This document shows, in pieces, positions 24,837 to 32,278 of a stretch of 64,000 nucleotides of DNA. This stretch comes from Bhargavaea changchunensis (GTDB taxonomy: Bacteria; Bacillota; Bacilli; Bacillales_A; Planococcaceae). Made by a program: the position numbers and the translations under genes. The stretch lies in contig NZ_JBHTCT010000037.1 in the NCBI RefSeq assembly GCF_042665595.1, forward strand, positions 124,001 through 188,000. Direction: 5' to 3'. Position 1 is the first letter of the stretch, and every line of letters starts with the position of its first letter. Below the pieces are notes generated by a model. The model was given only the letters and a program-made list of their open reading frames with translations. It did not search any database and was not told the DNA's origin.

Positions 24837-25451
24837 ATCGGACAGAGAAAAAGGAAGAAAACACATCCTGCCGTACTGGCCGGCAAAGTCGCCGGCATGG
24901 TGATTGCCGGGCTTGTGGCGGCCGGGGTGTGGACCTTTGTCCAGCGCGAACTTGATTTTCGCGAAGAACTGGAGACGCGCCCGCTTCCGGAAGGCCTCCA
25001 TCCGATTGTCGGGCAGAAGGCGGAGCAGCTTGCCGGCCTGGCTGCGGAGCGGGGAATCCGCATCGAAATCACCGATGGCTTCCGTTCCCATGAGGAGCAG
25101 GAACAGCTCTATGAACAGGGGCGAACCGCTTACGGCCCCGTCGTCACCCATGCAAGGGGCGGCCAGTCATACCATAACTTCGGGCTCGCGATCGACTACG
25201 CAATCCGGACGAAGGAAGGCCGTCTGGTCTGGGACACCGGGTACGACGGCAACGGCAACGGCAGCAGCGACTGGTTCGAAGTCGCGGATATCGCCAAGGA
25301 ACTCGGTTTTGAATGGGGCGGCGACTGGAACGGCTTCAAGGACTATCCCCATCTGCAGATGACGTTTGGCCTGTCGACTTCCGAACTGGATGCCGGCTGG
25401 CGGCCGGAGGACACCGACAGTTATGAGGTCCTGGCTGAAGAAATCGAATAG
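24837..25451 (+). CDS. Membrane-anchored M15 D,D-/L,D-carboxypeptidase-like protein (CwlK/VanY family)
   Basis: 204 aa from the proposed start. Zinc peptidase domain: ITDGFRSHEEQEQLYEQGRT (substrate-site Arg), SYHNFGLAIDYAI (zinc ligands H and D) and DYPHLQMTFG (third ligand H). Cleaves peptidoglycan stem peptides outside the cell. The only well-placed start is ATC at 24837, 8 nt after GGGAGG; it gives a basic N-terminus (IGQRKRKK) before a membrane helix (about 14-36), a proper signal anchor. The first in-frame ATG (24897) has no ribosome site and loses the basic segment. An ATC start is rare; sequencing error is the alternative. Confidence 0.85.
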   Translation: MGQRKRKKTHPAVLAGKVAGMVIAGLVAAGVWTFVQRELDFREELETRPLPEGLHPIVGQKAEQLAGLAAERGIRIEITDGFRSHEEQEQLYEQGRTAYGPVVTHARGGQSYHNFGLAIDYAIRTKEGRLVWDTGYDGNGNGSSDWFEVADIAKELGFEWGGDWNGFKDYPHLQMTFGLSTSELDAGWRPEDTDSYEVLAEEIE

Positions 25452-25506
25452 AAAAGGGACTGTTCCGCAAACCGGCGTAAGCCGATGCGCGGAACAGTCC
25501 CTTTTT
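25452..25506. terminator. Strong bidirectional terminator
   Basis: A near-perfect stem of about 16 bp (AAAAGGGACTGTTCCGC with GCGGAACAGTCCCTTTT) flanked by A and T runs, between the M15 peptidase gene and a minus-strand 31-aa gene. Confidence 0.9.
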
Positions 25507-25515
25507 AAGCCGGTA

Positions 25516-25611
25516 TTAGTCGTTGCTGCCCGTGAAAGTCAGGACGAGGCCTGCAATCGTACCGATCGCGATGAATCCGAATAAAATAGCCAGAATGATA
25601 ACGAACCACAT
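25516..25611 (-). CDS. 31-residue single-span membrane peptide
   Basis: 31 aa: MWFVIILAILFGFIAIGTIAG then VLTFTGSND. It is essentially one membrane helix with a short polar tail. Ribosome-site sequences AAAGGAG and GGAG lie within 15 nt upstream, and the downstream hairpin can terminate it. Small membrane peptides of this kind are common in Bacillales, and many have no known function. No partner gene is obvious. Confidence 0.6.
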   Translation of the reverse strand: MWFVIILAILFGFIAIGTIAGLVLTFTGSND

Positions 25612-25748
25612 GTCAGTCTCCACTCCTTTGCAGGCAATTCAGCTTCATTATATCATCGGGTTGCGCAGCCGGCAATGAACGGCTGGCTTGATGGGGACCG
25701 GAAAGGGTAAACTGTCGGCAGGATGTCAATTTTAAAGGAGTGAATCAT

Positions 25749-26678
25749 ATGGATTGCCGTTCGGACGAGGAACTGTACCAGCTCGTGCAGGAGTCGAGAG
25801 TACATACGATTGAGGGGATGGTCGCCGACTATATCCCCGCATTGGCAAAGGCGGATCTCAGCTCGCTCTCCGTTGCGATGGCGTTCCCGGACGGTAGCTG
25901 CTACTCAGCCGGGGACGTTGAGACCAAATCAACGCTCCAAAGTATCTCGAAAGTGATCGCCCTCGCGCTTGCCCTCCTGGACAACGGGGAAGAATACGTG
26001 TTTCAGCGCGTCGGCATGGAACCGACAGGAGACCCGTTCAACTCGATCATCAAGCTCGAGACGATCGCCCCGCACAAACCGCTCAACCCGATGATCAACG
26101 CCGGTGCCCTTGCCGTCTCGTCGATGATCAAGGGAGAAAGTGTCGAAGAACGGCTCGGGCGGCTGATCCACCTTACTGAACTCATCATCGGTGAGGAAGG
26201 CATCGGCTACAACGAGGAAGTGGCCCAGTCCGAGCTCGAAACGGCCGACCTGAACCGCTCGATGGCCTACTACCTGAAACAGCACAGCGTCATCGAGGAT
26301 GAAGTCGATGAAGTCATCGAACTCTACACGAAACAATGCGCAATCGAGATGAATTGCGTCGACCTCGCCAAAGTCGGCCTGCTTCTTGCGATGGACGGCA
26401 AGCACCCGGCCACCGGTGAGATGATTTTGCCCCCGAGGGTCGCCAGCATCTGCAAAACCTTTATGGTCACCTGCGGTATGTACAACGCCTCCGGAGAATT
26501 CGCCATCCGCGTCGGCGTCCCGGCCAAATCCGGCGTATCCGGCGGCATCATGGCCTCCGTCCCGCAACGCTGCGGCATCGGCATCTTCGGTCCGGCGCTC
26601 GACGACAGGGGCAACAGTGTCGCCGGCTGGGACCTGATGGAGAAAATGTCCAAAAAATACGACCTCAGCATGTTCTGA
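25749..26678 (+). CDS. glsA: Glutaminase A
   Basis: 309 aa, usual length. Hydrolyses L-glutamine to glutamate and ammonia. A serine-dependent beta-lactamase-like fold is marked by STLQSISKVIALALAL (catalytic Ser-x-x-Lys), NPMINAGALA, and VPAKSGVSGGIMA near the C-terminus (the KSG-type oxyanion segment). ATG at 25749 is 8 nt after AAAGGAG; GTG at 25740 abuts it. Monocistronic, followed by a strong terminator. Confidence 0.95.
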   Translation: MDCRSDEELYQLVQESRVHTIEGMVADYIPALAKADLSSLSVAMAFPDGSCYSAGDVETKSTLQSISKVIALALALLDNGEEYVFQRVGMEPTGDPFNSIIKLETIAPHKPLNPMINAGALAVSSMIKGESVEERLGRLIHLTELIIGEEGIGYNEEVAQSELETADLNRSMAYYLKQHSVIEDEVDEVIELYTKQCAIEMNCVDLAKVGLLLAMDGKHPATGEMILPPRVASICKTFMVTCGMYNASGEFAIRVGVPAKSGVSGGIMASVPQRCGIGIFGPALDDRGNSVAGWDLMEKMSKKYDLSMF

Positions 26679-26685
26679 CAAACCG

Positions 26686-26735
26686 AAAAACGGCTGCTTC
26701 CGCCCAATACCATAGGCGGAAAGCAGCCGTTTTTC
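26686..26735. terminator. Strong terminator after glsA
   Basis: A 19-bp stem (AAAAACGGCTGCTTCCGCC with its complement, one bulged A) around a 10-nt loop, with A and T runs on either side. It can serve glsA and, in the other direction, transcripts from the PlcR-like gene. Confidence 0.9.
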
Positions 26736-26770
26736 CTCGTTTCCGAAAGAAAAACCAAAAAAACCGTCGA

Positions 26771-26786
26771 TATGCGTAAGTGCATA
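26771..26786. promoter_or_regulatory. PlcR-box-like palindrome, copy 1
   Basis: TATGCGTAAGTGCATA has perfect TATGC/GCATA arms with a 6-nt centre. The canonical PlcR box is TATGNAWNWTNCATA (7-nt centre between TATG and CATA); here the centre is 8. It lies 44 nt beyond the stop of the PlcR-like gene with no gene start nearby, so its role is unclear. Confidence 0.45.
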
Positions 26787-26829
26787 TTTCTGTTGCTAAA
26801 AACTGTGTAGAGTAGTAGGTAGGAAAGAT

Positions 26830-27711
26830 TCAGACACTCCCTGCCGCCAGGTACTGCATCTTATATTCCTGCAAGATCTTCTTGTAGTAATCGAGACCCA
26901 GGAGGTCAAAGAAGAACAGCGCCTTTTGGTAGTTCTCCGAGATTTCGGAAGCGGAATGGCCGAGTTTCTCAAGGATTGAACCTTTTTGGTAGTAGAGCTG
27001 GCCTAACACGGACATCTCACGCTGAGCTATTGACAGACGAATTCCCTGTTCTGTAATCTCAAAGGCTTTCTCGTATTTCTCTTGTGAATACAGCAATTTA
27101 CCGACATTGTACAGAATTGTTATTTTCATTACTTCATATTCATCGGCAGCTACCTGCTCTTGAAGGATTTCGTCAAAGATTTTCATGCTCTCATCAAACT
27201 TGTTGTTTTCTGCAAGAATGATTGCAATAGCATTCTTAATACGAGTTTTTAAAAGAATATCCATGCCGGTTATTTTTACACCTGTCAGTCTATACAGTTC
27301 TGTTACACAATAACGATAATCTTGTTTTTTTAAATAGTAGAGGCTGACGAAATAATAAGACTCAAGATATGTCTTTAGCTCCGGGTGGAGGAACTTACCG
27401 CTATTTAACAATGACTGAGTGTATTGGTATAGTCCTTCATAATCTTTTTTCGCTGAATAATTTTTTACATCATCCAGCATTTTTTCTTTTTCTTCGAAAT
27501 CATCATGAATTAGGACTTCAAAGAAATATGAAAGCGGAAGCTTTAATTTCATAGAAATGGCTTGCAGTGTATCAATACTCGGGTACGAGTCACCTTTTTC
27601 CAGGCGGCTGATCTCGGATTGGTTGCAGATGCCGTCTGCCAGTTGTTTTTGGGTCATCTTGCGGATTTTACGCCATTTCCGGATTTCCATTCCGAGGCGA
27701 ACCTGATTCAT
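26830..27711 (-). CDS. PlcR-like RRNPP transcriptional regulator
   Basis: 293 aa, the length of PlcR (285). N-terminal XRE helix-turn-helix (LGMEIRKWRKIRKMTQKQLADGICNQSEISRLEKGDSYPSIDTLQAIS, about 6-55), then five TPR-like repeats, such as AIAIILAENNKFDESMKIFDEIL and NVGKLLYSQEKYEKAFEITEQGI. PlcR-class proteins become activators on binding a re-imported PapR peptide. A PapR-like peptide gene lies at the far end of the divergent LanB-like operon, with a matching DNA box before it. AT-rich relative to the flanking chromosome. Confidence 0.88.
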   Translation of the reverse strand: MNQVRLGMEIRKWRKIRKMTQKQLADGICNQSEISRLEKGDSYPSIDTLQAISMKLKLPLSYFFEVLIHDDFEEKEKMLDDVKNYSAKKDYEGLYQYTQSLLNSGKFLHPELKTYLESYYFVSLYYLKKQDYRYCVTELYRLTGVKITGMDILLKTRIKNAIAIILAENNKFDESMKIFDEILQEQVAADEYEVMKITILYNVGKLLYSQEKYEKAFEITEQGIRLSIAQREMSVLGQLYYQKGSILEKLGHSASEISENYQKALFFFDLLGLDYYKKILQEYKMQYLAAGSV

Positions 27712-27772
27712 TGTCCATCACCCTTTTGGCAAATGGTCCAGTCGGATACCGGCTGTCCTGTCTCTATAGTAA

Positions 27773-27785
27773 CGGAAAATTTCCG
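27773..27785. promoter_or_regulatory. Palindrome in the divergent promoter region
   Basis: CGGAAA-A-TTTCCG, a perfect 6-bp inverted repeat between the PlcR-like gene and the divergent LanB-like operon. It lies just upstream of a possible -35/-10 region (TTGTCA and an AT-rich stretch). No TATG/CATA box occurs here. Candidate operator only. Confidence 0.35.
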
Positions 27786-27849
27786 CAGTTTGTCAACATT
27801 ATACGAAAATACGTTTGCTGTCCAAGACAAGAAGAAAGGATTGAGGAAG

Positions 27850-30153
27850 ATGAACCTGAAAATGAACCGAACCAAAACTTCCGTCCACTTATCAGAAGTT
27901 GCCATTGCGCAGGTACATGATCTGCCGGCTTCAGTCATCGATTCCCTCGTCCTTTCCGCTTCGATGAACTTGGTTCAGCGACTTTCCCGTCATCAAACCG
28001 CTGTTTCGGAAGCCTGGAATTCGGTTGAGGGGGTCCTGCACCGGGCTGGAATGCAGAATGTTGAAGAACTGGAGCGGAAAATCCCGGAGCTTAATGACAG
28101 TGACTGGGAGATTATACAACTATGGGTGAAGAGAAAGACGGAAATGGATGATGCTCTGGAACGGTTTAAGTTGATCTACCGGGTGGGCAAGGTACAGTCG
28201 GATGCGAAGTTGTTTGGTGCGACAAAAATTCCCGCTTTCCAACGAAAAGTTGCACTAAAGCATCCACAATTACTTAACACTGATATGGGAATGCGAGAAG
28301 AAACTTCTGAAACTCTTCTTGGGTATCTTCTCAATTCAACCGTGGAAAACGGAGAGTCGGGCACAACAGAGGTCCGCTTCCGTTTGGGTGAACAGTCAGC
28401 TGCGGATGAAATAGCAGAGGTTCTTCCCCAAGTGCACATCCGGCAACAGCTTATTGCTCTCTGGACAAATGCAATGGCATGCGACGACAGGCTAAACGAA
28501 GGTTTTTCATTCAAAGTGAACGACGGTCTGATCTTTCAGAACGGGAAGGCCGGATTGTTGGTCGCTGATGGTATCGAAGTCAACGGTATCCCAACTGTTC
28601 ATGAGTACATTTATCCCATTGACGGTCAGGCCACAGGCCATTTGAAAAAAGGAGCCATCAGAAAAAAGAGAGACTGGATTAGATCGTTGAAGGGGGCGGG
28701 CGGGAAGGCGCAGTTTGAAGAATTACTCTTAAAAGAGATTCTGGTGCCGGTCTTGCCGGAAAAACAGGCCGAAATGTGCCCGCTCAAAGGGCTTGCGTCA
28801 ATGGTTGCAAGAATCGATTCACCTAAGGCAAGGAGGCTCCGCAGAAGTTTTCTTTTTCTCGAAGTTCTTCTTGATCAGATGGAAAGTTGCAACCCGGCTG
28901 CTCTGCCTGCACTTCGCGGAAGGGCTGTCCGCTCTGTTAAGCGAATTCACCGGGTTCTGCCGGTCCGCCTGACAGGACGGCTCTCGGAAGGTGATTGGTT
29001 CTCGGAGCATCAGTCCTGCAATGAAAAACCGATAGGTCTTCCCGAAACTGTCCGGGAAGACCTGAAGGATTATGCTGAAGAGTCGGATATTACCGTGGTC
29101 CGTTCAAGTGCTGTGAAAAAAATGACTGAATGGTTTACAGAACTGTATGGTCGTGGTGGCAATTGTGGCGACGTCCTTGGGTTCCTCACCCATTGCACGT
29201 CCCGATTGGGGGCAACCGAGGAAGCGGTAATTGCCGAAAAAGATGCCGCCCAGGCTGTTACCGGAGAGGGTGTGCAGAAACCGCTAGGCCCTACTGAAAT
29301 GCTCCCGCACGGCCTGCTTTCCTTCCGGGTGGCTGCCCGTTCCGAACAGGCATTGAAGCGGGGGGAATACCAGATCCTCGCAGAGTGCCTGCAGGAAGGA
29401 TTGAAGTCTGCGGAAGAACAGTGGATACGGGAGTTGCTGCCGGCTGCCGAGCCACTCTGGTTTTCTTACGGATCAGGCTGGACGGGCGGGGAGAAGCGCT
29501 ATAACGGACGGAGATTGCTCTGGCCGACTGACCGTCAGTACGCGGGTAGAGGCTGCAATTTTATGACGCTGTCTGACCTCAAAATTGCCCATGATCCGGA
29601 ATCGGATACTTTGGTTATCCTAGGTCCTGAGGGAATCGCAGTTGCTCCTGTTTATACCGGTAAAATTCCGGTTCACCAGTTGCCGGTTGGTGTACGGCTT
29701 TTCTTGAAGCTGGTCGATCCTTGGATGTACCTCAAAAATGGCAGGAGCGGCAGAATGAGTCCGGGATACTCTCCGCGGCAGACAGAGGGCCGGGTTGTCA
29801 TATCACCCGCGGAATGGCGCATTCCTGCCAATGATGTTCCGCTGAAGCAAATCGGGGAGTCTGAATCAGACTATTACCTCCGCCTGCATGACTGGCGGGT
29901 GCGAAAAGGGATCCCGCAAGAGGCCATGTTTGCGGTTGTCGATTCTAAATTCCCGACGGCCGCCTGCAACGGCAATGGAGAACGGTATATTCACTTTGGC
30001 AGCCCTCGTCTGATCGGGCGGTTCGCCGGCTCCTTTGCAGAGGGGGATCTGCTGGTTTTGACCGAGGTCTTTCCGGAACGCGGTGCTCATGCCATCGGGC
30101 GCTCGGGACAGCCTTGCGTCACAGAATTCAGGGTAGCTGTGAAGTGGGTTTGA
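27850..30153 (+). CDS. LanB-like dehydratase (glutamylation-type), divergent, second locus
   Basis: 767 aa. The C-terminal 200 residues match the Lant_dehydr_N ending: WRIPANDVPLKQIGESESDYYLRLHDWRVRKGIPQEAMFAVVDSK...ERYIHFGSPRLIGRF...VLTEVFPE. The N-terminus follows the helical opening of thiopeptide-type LanB subunits (SEVAIAQVHDLPASVIDSLVLSAS), but the KTSP-like signature is not visible. No C-terminal elimination domain is present; the next gene supplies one. ATG at 27850 follows AAAGGA by 9 nt. With no precursor gene beside it, it may act in trans on the thiopeptide precursors or on a distant peptide. A peptide aminoacyl-tRNA ligase role is an alternative. Confidence 0.7.
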   Translation: MNLKMNRTKTSVHLSEVAIAQVHDLPASVIDSLVLSASMNLVQRLSRHQTAVSEAWNSVEGVLHRAGMQNVEELERKIPELNDSDWEIIQLWVKRKTEMDDALERFKLIYRVGKVQSDAKLFGATKIPAFQRKVALKHPQLLNTDMGMREETSETLLGYLLNSTVENGESGTTEVRFRLGEQSAADEIAEVLPQVHIRQQLIALWTNAMACDDRLNEGFSFKVNDGLIFQNGKAGLLVADGIEVNGIPTVHEYIYPIDGQATGHLKKGAIRKKRDWIRSLKGAGGKAQFEELLLKEILVPVLPEKQAEMCPLKGLASMVARIDSPKARRLRRSFLFLEVLLDQMESCNPAALPALRGRAVRSVKRIHRVLPVRLTGRLSEGDWFSEHQSCNEKPIGLPETVREDLKDYAEESDITVVRSSAVKKMTEWFTELYGRGGNCGDVLGFLTHCTSRLGATEEAVIAEKDAAQAVTGEGVQKPLGPTEMLPHGLLSFRVAARSEQALKRGEYQILAECLQEGLKSAEEQWIRELLPAAEPLWFSYGSGWTGGEKRYNGRRLLWPTDRQYAGRGCNFMTLSDLKIAHDPESDTLVILGPEGIAVAPVYTGKIPVHQLPVGVRLFLKLVDPWMYLKNGRSGRMSPGYSPRQTEGRVVISPAEWRIPANDVPLKQIGESESDYYLRLHDWRVRKGIPQEAMFAVVDSKFPTAACNGNGERYIHFGSPRLIGRFAGSFAEGDLLVLTEVFPERGAHAIGRSGQPCVTEFRVAVKWV

Positions 30154-30166
30154 ATGGAGGATGAAC

Positions 30167-31042
30167 ATGCAGCGAGAAAAAGAATGGCACACATACAGGT
30201 TCTATCCTAAATATGAATATCAGTTGGACGAAGTCGTCCATCAGATTGTTATGCCTTTAGCAGCGGACCTGTCAGGCGAGGTCCACTACTACTATTACCT
30301 TCGCCGTAAAGATCATCATGGGCATCACATTATGGCAGGTTTTCGTCTATCCGATGAGGAGGCCGAGCGGCTGCGATTCCGAATCCGACATGACTGCAAC
30401 CTGCTGCTCCATTCGATGGAAGATGAAAAACCGAGACTCCGGAGAAGGCAGCTACCGTCCGACAATATGGCCGAGCAGCAGCCTGCCGTTCGACCGTATA
30501 AGCGCGAGCCGGTCTTTGGAGAAAACCCGGCGGCCGGCATTGTCTGGCCCGATCTGCTTCTAAAACGGTCTACGGATCTTGCGTTTCTCGTCATTGAAAA
30601 TGAACTTTTGGGAGGCACGGACCGCGCAGCGGCGGTTACCCTAATGATGCACCAGGCGATACGTTCTGGTCTTTGCAGCACTAATGCAGCAAGCCAGTTC
30701 CTAGAGAAGTATGCGGCACATTGCATCCAGACTTGTGCGGATCCAGATCTTGCGGAAAGTTTGGATCGTGCGGCTACAATGAATGAGCGGGAATTCCGCA
30801 GCCAGTGGACGCGGTCGCTTAATAACGTTCACCTACTCCGGACAATCCGTCCGTTCATCGAAGAACTGGCATCCGTCCGTCATCAGGTGGAGGACCAGCT
30901 CATCCCGTCACCGCCTTTTGCAGAGTTTCTGTTCCATTATCTCCATGATACGAACAACCGGCTGGGCATAAGCCATGAGGAAGAGGCATATATCGCTAAA
31001 CTGCTACATAAGTCACTTGAGAAAAGTTCAAAATATGCATAA
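30167..31042 (+). CDS. SpaB_C/thiopeptide-type domain protein, second locus
   Basis: 291 aa. Opens EWHTYRFYPKYEYQLDEVVHQIVMPLAADLSGEVHYYYYLRRKDHHGHHIMAGFRL, the SpaB_C strand order with the GPH element reading GHH, and ends FLFHYLHDTNNRLGIS, the HxxxxNRLG family motif. It should provide glutamate elimination, or cycloaddition, for the product of the LanB-like gene 13 nt upstream. ATG at 30167 is 6 nt after GGAGG; ATG at 30161 abuts the ribosome site. Its stop codon lies inside the second PlcR-box-like palindrome. Confidence 0.72.
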   Translation: MQREKEWHTYRFYPKYEYQLDEVVHQIVMPLAADLSGEVHYYYYLRRKDHHGHHIMAGFRLSDEEAERLRFRIRHDCNLLLHSMEDEKPRLRRRQLPSDNMAEQQPAVRPYKREPVFGENPAAGIVWPDLLLKRSTDLAFLVIENELLGGTDRAAAVTLMMHQAIRSGLCSTNAASQFLEKYAAHCIQTCADPDLAESLDRAATMNEREFRSQWTRSLNNVHLLRTIRPFIEELASVRHQVEDQLIPSPPFAEFLFHYLHDTNNRLGISHEEEAYIAKLLHKSLEKSSKYA

Positions 31043-31076
31043 TTGCATATTTACAATGAATCTTTCATGCTATACT
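31034..31076 (+). promoter_or_regulatory. PlcR-box-like palindrome (copy 2) and promoter of the PapR-like gene
   Basis: TATGCATAATTGCATA (31034-31049) has TATGC/GCATA arms as at 26771 and a near-symmetric centre. Just after it come TTTACA (31050-31055) and TATACT (31071-31076), a plausible but short-spaced (15 nt) promoter for the peptide gene at 31109. A box immediately upstream of the -35 is where an activator of PlcR type would bind, as at papR. Confidence 0.6.
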
Positions 31077-31108
31077 GGATTAAATCACACGGAAGGATGG
31101 ATGGAAAA

Positions 31109-31219
31109 ATGAAGAAAAAACTCTTCATGACATTTGTGATGGGTACATGTGCGTTTGGCCTATTCGTAAGCGGCGTAAACCCACTTACTGAACTGCCTTA
31201 TGAGCTTGTTACACGATAA
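31109..31219 (+). CDS. PapR-like secreted signalling peptide precursor
   Basis: 36 aa. MKKK basic start, hydrophobic core (LFMTFVMGTCAFGLFVSG), then the tail VNPLTELPYELVTR. The ELPYEL segment resembles the DLPFEF core of the Bacillus cereus PapR pheromone. Together with the PlcR-like receptor gene and the palindrome before its promoter, this makes a strong candidate for the cognate signal. GGAAGG and GGATGG lie upstream; an in-frame ATG at 31097 is less likely. Followed by a terminator. Confidence 0.72.
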   Translation: MKKKLFMTFVMGTCAFGLFVSGVNPLTELPYELVTR

Positions 31220-31236
31220 TAAACTTAAATTTATAT

Positions 31237-31281
31237 GAAAACCCGCCCCCATGAAATAATCCATGAAGGGAGCGGGTTTCT
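31237..31281. terminator. Terminator between PapR-like gene and mscL
   Basis: GAAAACCCGC...GCGGGTTTC stem with a partly paired loop and eight T on the plus strand. It ends the second RiPP-like locus and may also act on mscL from the other side. Confidence 0.8.
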
Positions 31282-31290
31282 TTTTTTTCT

Positions 31291-31680
31291 TCAGTTCGTC
31301 TTCTGTTCCTTCAGCAGGTCGCGGATTTCGCGGAGCAGTTCTTCTTGCACGGTCATTTCTTCTTCCGGTTCTTCCACCACTTCTTCTTCCTTCTCACGTT
31401 TCAGCTTCGTGAGGAGGCGGAGGGCCATGAAGATGGCGAAGGCGATGAGCAGGAAGTCGAAGATGTGCTGCAGGAAAATCCCGTAGGTTACCTCCGCTTT
31501 TCCCACGGTCAGTTTCAGTCCTGTGAAGTCGATGCCTCCGACCAGGATGCCGATGAGCGGGGTGATGATATTCTCAACAAGTGAGGAAACGATCTTGCCG
31601 AAGGCGGCGCCGATGACGACTGCGACAGCCAGGTCGAGAACATTCCCCTTGAACGCGAATTCTTTAAAGTCATTCCACAT
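31291..31680 (-). CDS. mscL: Large-conductance mechanosensitive channel MscL
   Basis: 129 aa. Opens at high membrane tension to release osmolytes. TM1 is FKGNVLDLAVAVVIGAAFGKIVSSLVENIITPLIGIL (about 9-45), the family's most conserved part; TM2 is HIFDFLLIAFAIFMALRLL (about 70-90). The C-terminal charged helix ends VQEELLREIRDLLKEQ, the cytoplasmic bundle. The start at 31680 (MWNDFKEFAFKGN) matches the family N-terminus and has AAGGA 9 nt upstream; the ATG nine bases earlier abuts the ribosome site. Confidence 0.95.
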   Translation of the reverse strand: MWNDFKEFAFKGNVLDLAVAVVIGAAFGKIVSSLVENIITPLIGILVGGIDFTGLKLTVGKAEVTYGIFLQHIFDFLLIAFAIFMALRLLTKLKREKEEEVVEEPEEEMTVQEELLREIRDLLKEQKTN

Positions 31681-31833
31681 GCTTTTCATTCCTTACGGGT
31701 TAGAATACCGCCGTGTGGGCGGCTCGCGCCTCAGTTTAGCCTAAAAGAATAAGGAATGGAAGTGGCTAGAAGCATGGAAACCGTCAATTTTCGACATGGG
31801 GGAAAATACCTGTGATTCCTACAAACAATATGG

Positions 31834-31876
31834 TTGTGCAGCGGGGACTGTTCGCATATAATGAGAACAAACGTTC
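31834..31876 (+). promoter_or_regulatory. Promoter with LexA (DinR) SOS box
   Basis: TTGTGC (31834-31839), 17 nt, TATAAT (31857-31862), then a perfect GAAC-AAAC-GTTC at 31865-31876, matching the Bacillus LexA core GAACN4GTTC. The box begins 2 nt after the -10, where LexA would block initiation. Confidence 0.75.
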
Positions 31877-31893
31877 TTATTGGAGGGAACAGG

Positions 31894-32115
31894 ATGCACG
31901 GACTGTTGATGAAATGTATGAAGCGCCACCAGCTGGCCGACATGATTTATATAGGGTCGGATGGGAGCATAACAAAACGGCGTGTACGCCTGCTGCGGCT
32001 CCGTGAGGACAGTGTCACGGCATATTGCTTTTTGAGGCAGGAGCGTCGCACGTTCAAGATTGACCGGATTTTGTCTGTTCGCCCGGTGTATGGCCATGAG
32101 AAACAGCTGGGATAA
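31894..32115 (+). CDS. Small stand-alone WYL-like domain protein, SOS-controlled
   Basis: 73 aa. MHGLLMKCMKRHQLADMIYIGSDGSITKRRVRLLRLREDSVTAYCFLRQERRTFKIDRILSVRPV follows the WYL fold pattern (MIY..DG..TKR.V, then RTFKIDRIL), without the helix-turn-helix that WYL regulators usually have. WYL domains bind nucleic acids or nucleotides and regulate partner proteins. TGGAGGGA lies 8 nt before the ATG, and the LexA box upstream predicts induction by DNA damage. No obvious partner gene next door. The gap 31680-31894 holds only this promoter. Confidence 0.7.
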   Translation: MHGLLMKCMKRHQLADMIYIGSDGSITKRRVRLLRLREDSVTAYCFLRQERRTFKIDRILSVRPVYGHEKQLG

Positions 32116-32187
32116 TAACAATAGTCCCTTTGGTGCCGACAAATGCCGGGACTTCAGACCTTCGACGGCAAGTGAAACTTGTGAGGT

Positions 32188-32201
32188 TGTAACCGTTTTC
32201 A
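32188..32201 (+). promoter_or_regulatory. Candidate cre site (CcpA)
   Basis: TGTAACCGTTTTCA agrees with the cre consensus TGWAANCGNTNNCA. It lies 78 nt before the M28 peptidase start. Carbon catabolite control of that gene is a guess. Confidence 0.4.
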
Positions 32202-32278
32202 TTTAGGGTGAAGGAAAGCTTGAAGGCCGGGACGAATCCCCCTGATGGAACAAGAACCGAAAAGGGGGAATGGATGGA

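Noticed and set aside
26771..31049. Canonical PlcR boxes
   Set aside because: Both copies have eight, not seven, bases between TATG and CATA, so they are reported as PlcR-box-like rather than as true PlcR sites.
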